Assembly: GCA_002413345.1 (NCBI GenBank)
Contig: DHWU01000025.1
Coordinates: forward strand, 21,853 to 34,597
DNA from: Propionibacteriaceae bacterium UBA5174
Lineage (GTDB): Bacteria > Actinomycetota > Actinomycetes > Propionibacteriales > Propionibacteriaceae
Length of the DNA stretch: 12,745 nucleotides
Reading direction: 5' to 3'
A model generated the notes under the pieces. That model was given only the letters and a program-made list of their open reading frames with translations. It did no database searches and had not been told where the DNA came from. Made by a program: the position numbers and the translations under genes. Position 1 is the stretch's first letter, and the number at the start of each line of letters is the position of its first letter. Positions 7,342 through 12,745 of the stretch are shown one piece after another.

Positions 7342-7914
7342 ATGCCGTTGCGCCTGGTTGTCCTGGTTTCGGGCTCCGGCACCCTTTTGCAGGCGCTGTT
7401 AGCTGCCGCCGCCGCGGGCGAGATGGATGCCGAAGTGGTCGCAGTCGGCGCTGATCGAGCTGATGCGTATGGGCTGACCCGAGCGCAGGCTGCTGGGGTG
7501 CCGACTTTCGTTCATCCCCTCGCTAAGGGTGCTGATCGCGGCGTTTGGGACGCCGACCTTGCCGGGTTGGTTGCGGACTACCAGCCCGACCTGGTGGTCA
7601 GTGCGGGGTTCATGAAACTGGTTGGTGATGCTTTCCTGACCCGTTTCGGCGGTCGAATGATCAACACCCACCCTGCCCTGTTGCCGTCCTTCCCCGGAAT
7701 GCACGGGGTTCGTGACGCGCTGGCGCATGGGGTGAAAGTGAGCGGGACCACGGTGTTTGTTGTTGATTCCGGCGTGGACACTGGCCGGATTCTCGCCCAA
7801 GCGGCAGTGCCGGTTTTGGCCGAAGACACTGAAGAGACTTTGCACGAACGAATCAAGACAGTCGAGCGGCGTTTGCTGGTCGACACGATCAACCAAATCA
7901 GTAAAGGGAAATGA
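7342..7914 (+). CDS. purN: Phosphoribosylglycinamide formyltransferase (GAR transformylase)
   Basis: PurN transfers the formyl group of 10-formyl-tetrahydrofolate to GAR, the third step of de novo purine synthesis, in the cytoplasm. From ATG 7342 the protein has 190 residues, normal for the family. It starts MPLRLVVLVSGSGTLLQ, the phosphate-binding loop that typically begins PurN. The catalytic set is present: N108 and H110 in MINTHPALLPSFPGMHG, and D146 in DSGVDTG. The upstream in-frame GTG at 7297 would add 15 residues before the family's usual start and overlap the previous stop, so I reject it. AAGG at 7330-7333 is a plausible, slightly distant ribosome site. The stop overlaps the purH start (ATGA), indicating translational coupling. 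Confidence 0.95.
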   Translation: MPLRLVVLVSGSGTLLQALLAAAAAGEMDAEVVAVGADRADAYGLTRAQAAGVPTFVHPLAKGADRGVWDADLAGLVADYQPDLVVSAGFMKLVGDAFLTRFGGRMINTHPALLPSFPGMHGVRDALAHGVKVSGTTVFVVDSGVDTGRILAQAAVPVLAEDTEETLHERIKTVERRLLVDTINQISKGK

Positions 7915-9473
7915 TGACCGACAAGCTGCCAATCCGTCGCGCTCTGGTTTCGGTGTATGACAAGACCGGGCTGATTGAACTCGGGCAAGCCTTGGTTGCC
8001 GCCGGAGTGGAAATAGTGTCTACCGGTTCGACCGCGGCAAAGCTCGCTGCGGCGGGGTTGGCAGTCACCCCAGTTGAGCAGGTGACCGGCTTCCCTGAGT
8101 GTTTGGACGGGCGGGTCAAGACCCTGCACCCGCTGATTCATGCTGGCATCCTTGCCGACCGCCGCCTGGAGAGTCATCGGACACAGCTGGACGAACTTGG
8201 CGTGGCACCTTTCGACTTGGTCGTCTCGAACCTTTACCCGTTCACTCAGACCGTTGCCTCTGGCGCCAGCGAGGCTGAATGCGTTGAGCAGATCGACATT
8301 GGCGGCCCGTCCATGGTGCGCGCGGCGGCCAAGAACCACCCTTCGGTGGCGATCATCACCTCGCCGAGCCAATACCCGGCGCTGGTCGAAGCCTTGTCCG
8401 GCGGTGGGTTTACGCTCGATCAACGCAAGGAACTGGCCGCGGCTGCGTTCGTCCACACCGCCGCCTACGACGTGGCTGTAGCCACCTGGATGGGATCGGT
8501 GCTCACCGATTCGTCGGCCGGGGACGGTTTCCCGGCTTGGGTTGGCGCCACCTGGGAAAAGCTGGGGACGCTTCGCTACGGCGAAAACTCCCATCAGCCA
8601 GCGGCGCTGTACCGCAATGGTCAGTCCCCGGTTGGGCTGGCAGTTGCCAAGCAGCTACACGGCAAGGAGATGAGCTTCAACAATTACACCGATGGTGATG
8701 CCGCCTACCGGGCGGCCTACGACTATGCCGAGCCCGCGGTAGCGATCGTCAAGCACGCCAACCCGTGCGGGATCGCAATCGGTGCCGATATTGCCGAGGC
8801 ACATCGCAAGGCCCATGCCTGCGATCCGGTGTCGGCTTACGGTGGTGTGGTTGCCACGAACCGTGAGATTAGCGTCGATGCAGCCACTCAGATCGCTGGA
8901 ATCTTCACTGAGGTGGTCATCGCTCCCGGATTTGCCGAAGGTGCTCTGGAGATTCTCACTCGTAAGAAGAATGTCCGGATTCTATTGGCCGATGCCTATC
9001 CGCGGGTTGCGGCTGAGTACAAGCCGATCAGCGGTGGCCTCTTGCTGCAGGCTCCGGACGCGATCGACGCTACTGGCGATGACCCGGCCAATTGGCAGTT
9101 GATTACCGGCGAGGCCGCCGATGCGGCAACTTTGGCCGATTTGGCTTTCGCCTGGCGCGCGGTGCGCGCGGTGAAGTCCAACGCGATTTTGTTGGCTTCC
9201 GACGGGGCTTCGGTGGGTGTCGGAATGGGGCAGGTGAACCGGGTCGACTCTGCGAAGCTGGCGGTGGAGCGAGCCGGCGAGCGGGCTGCTGGGTCGGTGG
9301 CAGCTTCGGATGCCTTCTTCCCGTTCAACGACGGGCCTGGCATCCTGATCAAAGCCGGAGTGAAGGCGATCGTCCAGCCCGGTGGTTCGATTCATGATGA
9401 TGAGACCATCGAAGCAGCCAAAGCCGCCGGGATCACCATGTACTTCACCGGCACCCGACACTTCTTCCACTGA
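7911..9473 (+). CDS. purH: Bifunctional AICAR transformylase / IMP cyclohydrolase
   Basis: PurH carries out the last two steps of IMP synthesis: formylation of AICAR with 10-formyl-tetrahydrofolate, then ring closure. The 520-residue protein is full length. The N-terminal MGS-like cyclohydrolase domain (about 5-200) has SVYDKTGL, the TLHPLIHAGIL block (71-81) and IDIGGPSMVRAAAKNH (128-143). The transformylase domain has YGENSHQPA (233-241), the catalytic KH pair K281-H282 in KHANPCG, DPVSAYGG, KSNAI, ASDAFFPF and the C-terminal FTGTRHFFH. Two adjacent ATGs (7911 and 7914) exist. The first forms an ATGA overlap with purN, while the second has better spacing from AAAGGG at 7903-7908. The difference is one residue. 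folD follows nine bases after the stop. Confidence 0.97.
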   Translation: MMTDKLPIRRALVSVYDKTGLIELGQALVAAGVEIVSTGSTAAKLAAAGLAVTPVEQVTGFPECLDGRVKTLHPLIHAGILADRRLESHRTQLDELGVAPFDLVVSNLYPFTQTVASGASEAECVEQIDIGGPSMVRAAAKNHPSVAIITSPSQYPALVEALSGGGFTLDQRKELAAAAFVHTAAYDVAVATWMGSVLTDSSAGDGFPAWVGATWEKLGTLRYGENSHQPAALYRNGQSPVGLAVAKQLHGKEMSFNNYTDGDAAYRAAYDYAEPAVAIVKHANPCGIAIGADIAEAHRKAHACDPVSAYGGVVATNREISVDAATQIAGIFTEVVIAPGFAEGALEILTRKKNVRILLADAYPRVAAEYKPISGGLLLQAPDAIDATGDDPANWQLITGEAADAATLADLAFAWRAVRAVKSNAILLASDGASVGVGMGQVNRVDSAKLAVERAGERAAGSVAASDAFFPFNDGPGILIKAGVKAIVQPGGSIHDDETIEAAKAAGITMYFTGTRHFFH

Positions 9474-9482
9474 GGATTTGAA

Positions 9483-10331
9483 ATGACCGCTGAAAAGCTG
9501 GACGGCAAGGCAGTCGCCGCCAAGATCAAGGCCGAGCTGGGCCTTCGGGTGCGGGCGCTGGCTGAGCAGGGGATCCGGCCCGGGTTGGGCACCGTCCTGG
9601 TCGGGGACGATCCAGGCAGCCACTCTTACGTGAATATGAAGCACCGCGACTGTGCCGAAGTGGGGATTGAGTCGCTTCGGGTGGATCTGCCCGCTGCGGC
9701 AACCGCTGAGATGGTGGCCGAAGCCATCACTGGACTCAACGCAGACGACGGATGCACCGGCTACATCGTGCAGCTGCCGCTACCTAAGCACCTCGATGAG
9801 AATGCGGTGCTGGCGATGATCGACCCGGACAAGGACGCTGACGGTCTGCATCCGATCAACCTGGGCAAGCTGGTGCTGAACGAACCGGCGCCGCTGCCCT
9901 GCACGCCGCGCGGGATCGTGGAATTGCTGCGTCGCTACGACATACCGTTGGCTGGTGCCGAGGTGTGTGTGATTGGCCGCGGCATCACAGTTGGTAGACC
10001 GCTGGGACTGATCCTTACCCGTCGAAGCGAGAACTGCACGGTGACGTTGTGTCATACCGGAACCCGCGATTTGGCTGCTCACACTCGGTCTGCAGACATT
10101 GTGGTGGCCGCTGCTGGCGTGCCGCACATGCTTACCGCCGACATGATTGCTGAGGGCGCAGTCGTGCTCGACGTTGGAGTCAGCCGGGTTAATGGTGTGC
10201 TTACCGGTGATGTTGCACCTGATGTTGCGGCGAAAGCGGCCTGGGTAGCGCCGAATCCTGGTGGCGTTGGGCCGATGACTAGGGCAATGCTGCTGCAGAA
10301 TGTGGTGGATCGAGCCGAAGCCCTGGTATGA
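9483..10331 (+). CDS. folD: Methylene-tetrahydrofolate dehydrogenase / methenyl-tetrahydrofolate cyclohydrolase
   Basis: FolD oxidises 5,10-methylene-THF with NADP+ and hydrolyses the product to 10-formyl-THF, the cofactor used by both PurN and PurH just upstream. The 282-residue protein shows GDDPGSHSYV with the catalytic pair Y49 and K53 (Y-x3-K), then YIVQLPLPKHLDENAVL (about 94-110, with Q97) and DADGLHPIN (D120). The Rossmann loop reads GRGITVGRP, with G where other bacteria often have S, and the C-terminal PNPGGVGPMTRAML is intact. AGGA (9473-9476), overlapping the purH stop, lies six bases before the ATG. The end overlaps the DUF3017 start by ATGA, so it shares an operon with purH and the next gene. 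Confidence 0.96.
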   Translation: MTAEKLDGKAVAAKIKAELGLRVRALAEQGIRPGLGTVLVGDDPGSHSYVNMKHRDCAEVGIESLRVDLPAAATAEMVAEAITGLNADDGCTGYIVQLPLPKHLDENAVLAMIDPDKDADGLHPINLGKLVLNEPAPLPCTPRGIVELLRRYDIPLAGAEVCVIGRGITVGRPLGLILTRRSENCTVTLCHTGTRDLAAHTRSADIVVAAAGVPHMLTADMIAEGAVVLDVGVSRVNGVLTGDVAPDVAAKAAWVAPNPGGVGPMTRAMLLQNVVDRAEALV

Positions 10332-10651
10332 CCATTCCGACTCCCGATAGCCCCACGCCTGCCGACCGTCCACCCAAGACAGCGATTCAGCAGATTGCTG
10401 GCCAATGGCCGTTGGCCTTCGTGCTGACTTCGGTGTTCATCGGTCTGCTGATTGTGGTGCCGATTGGGCATTGGCGGATTGGGTGCACATTAATTGGCCT
10501 GGCGGTGACCGTGGGCGGCCTGCTGCGCTTGATGCCGCAGCGTCGGGTGGGGTTGTTGGCAGTTCGCAACCGGGTGATCGACACCATTTTGTTGTTGGGT
10601 AGCGGCATTGGGATTCTGGTGTTGGCCTGGGTAGTGCCACCAAGTCGCTGA
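10328..10651 (+). CDS. DUF3017 small membrane protein
   Basis: This 107-residue integral membrane protein of unknown function is of the DUF3017 type that commonly follows folD in actinobacteria. After a Pro-rich cytoplasmic N-terminus (1-25) there are three hydrophobic segments: about 29-47, 51-69 and 83-103. Between the second and third is the family-like block LRLMPQRRVGLLAVRNRVID. The ATG overlaps the folD stop, so translation is coupled. The stop is at 10649-10651. I see no strong hairpin directly after it, so some readthrough into the next gene is possible. Confidence 0.88.
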   Translation: MTIPTPDSPTPADRPPKTAIQQIAGQWPLAFVLTSVFIGLLIVVPIGHWRIGCTLIGLAVTVGGLLRLMPQRRVGLLAVRNRVIDTILLLGSGIGILVLAWVVPPSR

Positions 10652-10772
10652 GCTTGGGCAGTGCTGAGCTACCCCCTCGCCAACGAGTAAGCTTCGGGTA
10701 CCCGCGGTGCCAGGCCGGTCGCGGTGAAGGCTCACGGATATCGGTGCCAGGCCGACCGGTGGACGGTGAATC
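10652..10772 (+). promoter_or_regulatory. Leader of the aminotransferase gene with direct repeats and a palindrome
   Basis: This 121-base spacer holds a 10-bp palindrome, CGGGTACCCG (10695-10704), next to two copies of CGGTGCCAGGCCG (10705-10717 and 10742-10754, period 37). Each copy is followed by a related CGGTGAA element. A weak promoter can be drawn: CTGAGC (10664-10669), 18 bases, TAAGCT (10688-10693). That would place the repeats in the 5' leader. The region before the ATG has no good ribosome site; GGTGG or GGA is at best 9-11 bases away. The arrangement suggests regulation of the next gene, but nothing here identifies a regulator. Confidence 0.4.
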
Positions 10773-12161
10773 ATGACAACACAGACGAGTGCACAACCAA
10801 TTGACCGCGCCCGAATCGCAGAGTTGACCGAAATCGAGCAGCGGCGTTTGGACGAAAACACGAGCGCTTCGCGGGCGATCTACGCCAAGGCGAGCGAACA
10901 CCTTTCTGGTGGAGTGGCCTCCTCCTACCAAGGCCGCGATCCCTGGCCGATCTACATCGACCGCGGTGAGGGCCCGAAAATTTGGGACATTGACGGCAAC
11001 GAGTACTACGACTTTCACAACGGCTTCGGCTCGATGGTCCAAGGCCACGCTCACCCGGCAATCGGTGCCGCGGTTGCGGCGCGCTACCCGCTAGGCACCC
11101 ACTTCGGTTGTGCAGTTCTCGACAGCATCGCGGTGGCTGACGAACTTGCAGCTCGCTGGGGTCTGCCGAAGTGGCGTTTCACCAACTCCGGTTCCGAGTC
11201 GACGATGGACGCCATTCGGATCGCCAGAGCATTCACCGGTCGCGACACGGTGATGAAGATCTTTGGGTCCTACCACGGCCACCATGACACGGTGATGGTC
11301 TCGATCGGGGTTCCTTATGACTCGATCGGCGACCGAGAGAACTACGCCTCACTGTCCTATGGTGCGGGAATCCCGCAGGCTGTGGTCGACATGACTGTGG
11401 CGGTGCCATTCAACGACGCCGGCGCGATGGAACGCCGCATCCAGCGGCTGGATGCCGAGGGCCGTCTGCCAGCCTGCGTGATCATGGAAGCCGCCATGAT
11501 GAATCTCGGGGTAGTGCTGCCTGATCCGGGATATCTCGAGGCGGTCCGCGAAATCACGGCTCGCTACGGCATCGTGTTGATCTTTGACGAGGTCAAGACC
11601 GGTTTGTGTGTAGCGCCCGGTGGTGCAACTGAGCGTTTTGGTGTGGTTCCTGACATGGTCACGCTGGCGAAGTCGCTGGGAGGTGGCCTGCCGTCCGGCG
11701 CAATCGGTGGCACCGCTGAAGTGATGGCGATTGTCGAGAATGGCAAGGTCTATCAGGTGGGTACCTATAACGGGAATCCACTATCGATGGCTGCTGCCCG
11801 GGCGTCTTTGGAGCAGGTGCTGACCCCGGCCGGTTACGCTCACTTGGACCACCTGAATGACCGCATTCTGTCCGGTGCTCGCGACATCATCGCCCGCTAT
11901 GATCTGCCTGGCTACGCGGTCGGCATTGGGTCCAAGGGCTGTGTCACCTTCTCCGAGGTTCCTGTTCGTGATTACGAAAGTTACAAGGAAAACCAAGACG
12001 TTGAGCTCACTGAGCTGACCTGGTTGTGGAACATGAATCGCGGGATCTTCGCCACTCCAGGCCGGGAAGAAGAATGGACGCTGTCCGTGACTCATACCGA
12101 TGAGGCGATCGACCATTACTTGGCGGTCTTCGACGAGTTGGCTGCGGCGCTGCGCGCCTGA
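10773..12161 (+). CDS. PLP-dependent class III aminotransferase, HemL-like, substrate unknown
   Basis: This is a fold-type I PLP enzyme of the aminotransferase class III / glutamate-1-semialdehyde aminomutase group, 462 residues and so about 30 longer at the N-terminus than typical HemL. Visible elements: WDIDGNEYYDFHNGFG (71-86), TNSGSESTMDAIRIAR (137-152), the SYHGHHD block (166-172), FDEVKTG (271-277, with D272 for the PLP pyridine nitrogen), the Schiff-base lysine K300 in TLAKSLGGG, and QVGTYNGNPL (328-337). All catalytic parts are intact. The CVIMEAAMMNLGVVLPDPGY segment and the C-terminal NMNRGIFATPG block match, as I recall, a group of actinobacterial proteins often annotated as GSA aminomutase that are distinct from true HemL. 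No haem gene is nearby, so I leave the symbol blank. It may act on another amino-acid semialdehyde or beta-amino acid. It is monocistronic, ending before a strong hairpin. Confidence 0.9.
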   Translation: MTTQTSAQPIDRARIAELTEIEQRRLDENTSASRAIYAKASEHLSGGVASSYQGRDPWPIYIDRGEGPKIWDIDGNEYYDFHNGFGSMVQGHAHPAIGAAVAARYPLGTHFGCAVLDSIAVADELAARWGLPKWRFTNSGSESTMDAIRIARAFTGRDTVMKIFGSYHGHHDTVMVSIGVPYDSIGDRENYASLSYGAGIPQAVVDMTVAVPFNDAGAMERRIQRLDAEGRLPACVIMEAAMMNLGVVLPDPGYLEAVREITARYGIVLIFDEVKTGLCVAPGGATERFGVVPDMVTLAKSLGGGLPSGAIGGTAEVMAIVENGKVYQVGTYNGNPLSMAAARASLEQVLTPAGYAHLDHLNDRILSGARDIIARYDLPGYAVGIGSKGCVTFSEVPVRDYESYKENQDVELTELTWLWNMNRGIFATPGREEEWTLSVTHTDEAIDHYLAVFDELAAALRA

Positions 12162-12173
12162 TCAGCATCGTGA

Positions 12174-12214
12174 TTCGCCGGTGGGTGCCGCTAGTCGGCG
12201 CACCCACCGGCGAA
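12174..12214. terminator. Strong hairpin after the aminotransferase gene
   Basis: TTCGCCGGTGGGTGC (12174-12188) pairs perfectly over 15 bp with GCACCCACCGGCGAA (12200-12214). A further CCG/CGG pairing is possible in the 11-base loop. It starts 12 bases after the stop codon. The 3' flank (ATCTTGTGCTT) is only weakly T-rich. As a symmetric stem it could also stop transcription arriving from the right on the reverse strand. Confidence 0.85.
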
Positions 12215-12465
12215 ATCTTGTGCTTACAGAGCCTCCGGATAAGGCCTGTTGTCGGTTCGCAAGCTGATGATCGCCACCGGTGGCGGCGCTTGGGCGACAT
12301 CAGGAGTTGAGTGCACACCTGAGTAATCCTGATCGCGGTTGACTCGAGGTGTCTGCGTCGCATTTTGGTCCAAAGCCCGGCACCAAACAACGCATTGGTC
12401 TAGGGTGCCGTCCGCGGTGGACTTCGATGGTTGGGAATTGGCATTTCCTTGTTATTCTCCTCCCC
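12215..12465. other. Intergenic spacer with dyads and an open reverse frame, no confident gene
   Basis: No gene can be called with confidence between the terminator and the repeat protein. The spacer contains a perfect 14-bp palindrome, CGCCACCGGTGGCG (12272-12285), and an inverted repeat ATCAGGA/TCCTGAT (12299-12305 and 12327-12333). On the reverse strand, one frame is open for 75 codons from 12451 down to a TAA at 12224-12226. Its translation (for example TADGTLDQCVVW and APPPVAIISLRTDN) looks protein-like, but it has no ATG or GTG near its beginning. A different reverse frame has an ATG near 12442 preceded by GGGGAGGAG, yet stops after 14 codons. The simplest reading is non-coding spacer or the remnant of a frameshifted small gene. 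Confidence 0.4.
12431..12458 (+). promoter_or_regulatory. Promoter for a leaderless transcript of the repeat protein
   Basis: TTGGGA (12431-12436), a 16-base spacer and TATTCT (12453-12458) form a good actinobacterial promoter. The ATG at 12466 lies exactly seven bases past the -10 box, where transcription would be expected to start, and the bases between (CCTCCCC) cannot act as a ribosome site. Together this predicts a leaderless mRNA. The -35 box and spacer length equal those of the predicted promoter at 6022-6049. Confidence 0.55.
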
Positions 12466-12745
12466 ATGAGTCAAACGCCGCAGGGGCCCCAGATCGGCCA
12501 AGTCTCCAATGGATACCAATGGAACGGTGCGCAATGGGTGCCGGTTGCCCAGGCGCAGGCCGCACCCCAGGTTGGTCAGGTGCAAAACGGCCATCAGTGG
12601 AATGGGTCGCAATGGGTGCCGGTGGCTCAGGCGCAGCAGCGACCGCAGGTCGGTCAGGTTTCCAATGGCTATCAGTGGGACGGCGCCCGCTGGGCGCCGG
12701 TAGCCCAGGTTCAGCGTGGGCCGCAGGTTGGTCAGGTGCAGAACG
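12466..12745 (+). CDS. Gln/Trp-rich 26-residue tandem-repeat protein (N-terminal part)
   Basis: The frame from ATG 12466 is open to the window edge (93 codons), and I do not recognise a named family. After MSQTPQG the protein consists of 26-residue units of the pattern PQ[IV]GQV[SQ]NG[YH]QW[ND]G, then [AS][QR]W[VA]PVAQ and a variable Gln-rich joint. Three full units (residues 8-33, 34-59, 60-85) and the start of a fourth are present. Each unit carries a W-[ND]-G-x-x-W core, which resembles a Trp-flanked beta-turn and is reminiscent of the WDGxxW segment in short actinobacterial domains of the DUF2510 type. There is no signal peptide at the N-terminus, so the repeats should be cytoplasmic unless a membrane segment follows beyond the window. 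The ATG is chosen because of the promoter seven bases upstream and because the repeat frame begins there. Confidence 0.75.
   Translation, partial: MSQTPQGPQIGQVSNGYQWNGAQWVPVAQAQAAPQVGQVQNGHQWNGSQWVPVAQAQQRPQVGQVSNGYQWDGARWAPVAQVQRGPQVGQVQN
12487..12745 (+). repeat. 78-bp tandem repeats in the coding region, alternating in type
   Basis: Units start at 12487, 12565, 12643 and 12721, an exact 78-base period that keeps the reading frame. Units 1 and 3 carry the SNGY variant, and units 2 and 4 the QN variant (QNGH where complete). Unit 4 starts with almost the same bases as unit 2. This points to duplication of a 156-base two-unit block after an older single-unit duplication. The array continues past the window edge. 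Confidence 0.85.

Noticed and set aside
7578..8594. A 338-codon open frame on the reverse strand opposite purN and purH
   Set aside because: It is antisense to two unmistakable enzymes, and its translation is rich in Arg, Gly and His with no recognisable domain. Long shadow frames are expected at this G+C.
10647..10670. Two copies of GCTGAGCT 16 bases apart at the end of the DUF3017 gene
   Set aside because: They are short, one copy overlaps the coding end, and such words are frequent in this sequence. There is no further support for a function.
12007..12390. A 127-codon reverse frame across the aminotransferase end and spacer
   Set aside because: About two-fifths of it is antisense to the aminotransferase, it crosses the strong terminator, and its Arg-rich translation has no recognisable features.
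12487..12745. CRISPR-like or satellite interpretation of the 78-bp repeats
   Set aside because: The units are contiguous without unique spacers, keep one open frame and conserve the protein sequence better than the bases, so they are coding repeats.
1..12745. A mobile element, phage, defence or biosynthetic island hosting a new system
   Set aside because: No integrase, transposase, toxin pair, nuclease operon, attachment-site repeat or tRNA was seen. The gene order is conserved actinobacterial housekeeping up to about 10650.

Overview
The window is a chromosomal segment of an actinobacterium (Actinomycetota) with fairly high G+C. Nearly all of it is housekeeping sequence. The order pcrA/uvrD1 - M23 peptidase (reverse) - sucC - sucD - reverse-strand gene - PerM-like membrane protein - purN - purH matches, as I recall it, the M. 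tuberculosis segment Rv0949 to Rv0957. The folD-DUF3017 pair that follows is also a typical actinobacterial neighbourhood. GTG starts, TAnnnT -10 boxes and one apparently leaderless gene fit this placement. I cannot name the genus. I see no tRNA, rRNA, CRISPR array, insertion sequence, phage gene or defence locus.

Layout. Positions 1-786 hold the C-terminal end of the PcrA/UvrD helicase, cut by the window edge. It converges on a secreted M23 endopeptidase (826-1656, reverse). A 195-base divergent spacer leads to sucCD (1852-3930), the two subunits of succinyl-CoA synthetase. These converge on a 651-residue, single-pass membrane protein (4030-5985, reverse) with a long Ala/Lys/Asp/Glu linker and a duplicated, cysteine-paired extracellular region. 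It is divergent from a PerM/DUF6350 multi-pass membrane protein (6086-7300). After that gene come purN, purH, folD and a DUF3017 gene (7342-10651), tightly packed with two ATGA overlaps, so almost certainly one operon. FolD makes the 10-formyl-tetrahydrofolate that PurN and PurH consume, so the cluster couples one-carbon supply to purine synthesis.

The right-hand end is less ordinary. A HemL-like class III aminotransferase (10773-12161) stands alone behind a leader with direct repeats and a palindrome. Next is a spacer of about 300 bases with a strong terminator, dyads and an open reverse frame. Last is the start of a protein made of 26-residue Gln/Trp-rich tandem repeats (12466 to the window edge), apparently transcribed without a leader. 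This repeat protein, the sensor-like membrane protein at 4030-5985 and the aminotransferase leader deserve the closest look. I found no clear evidence of a wholly new multi-gene system.
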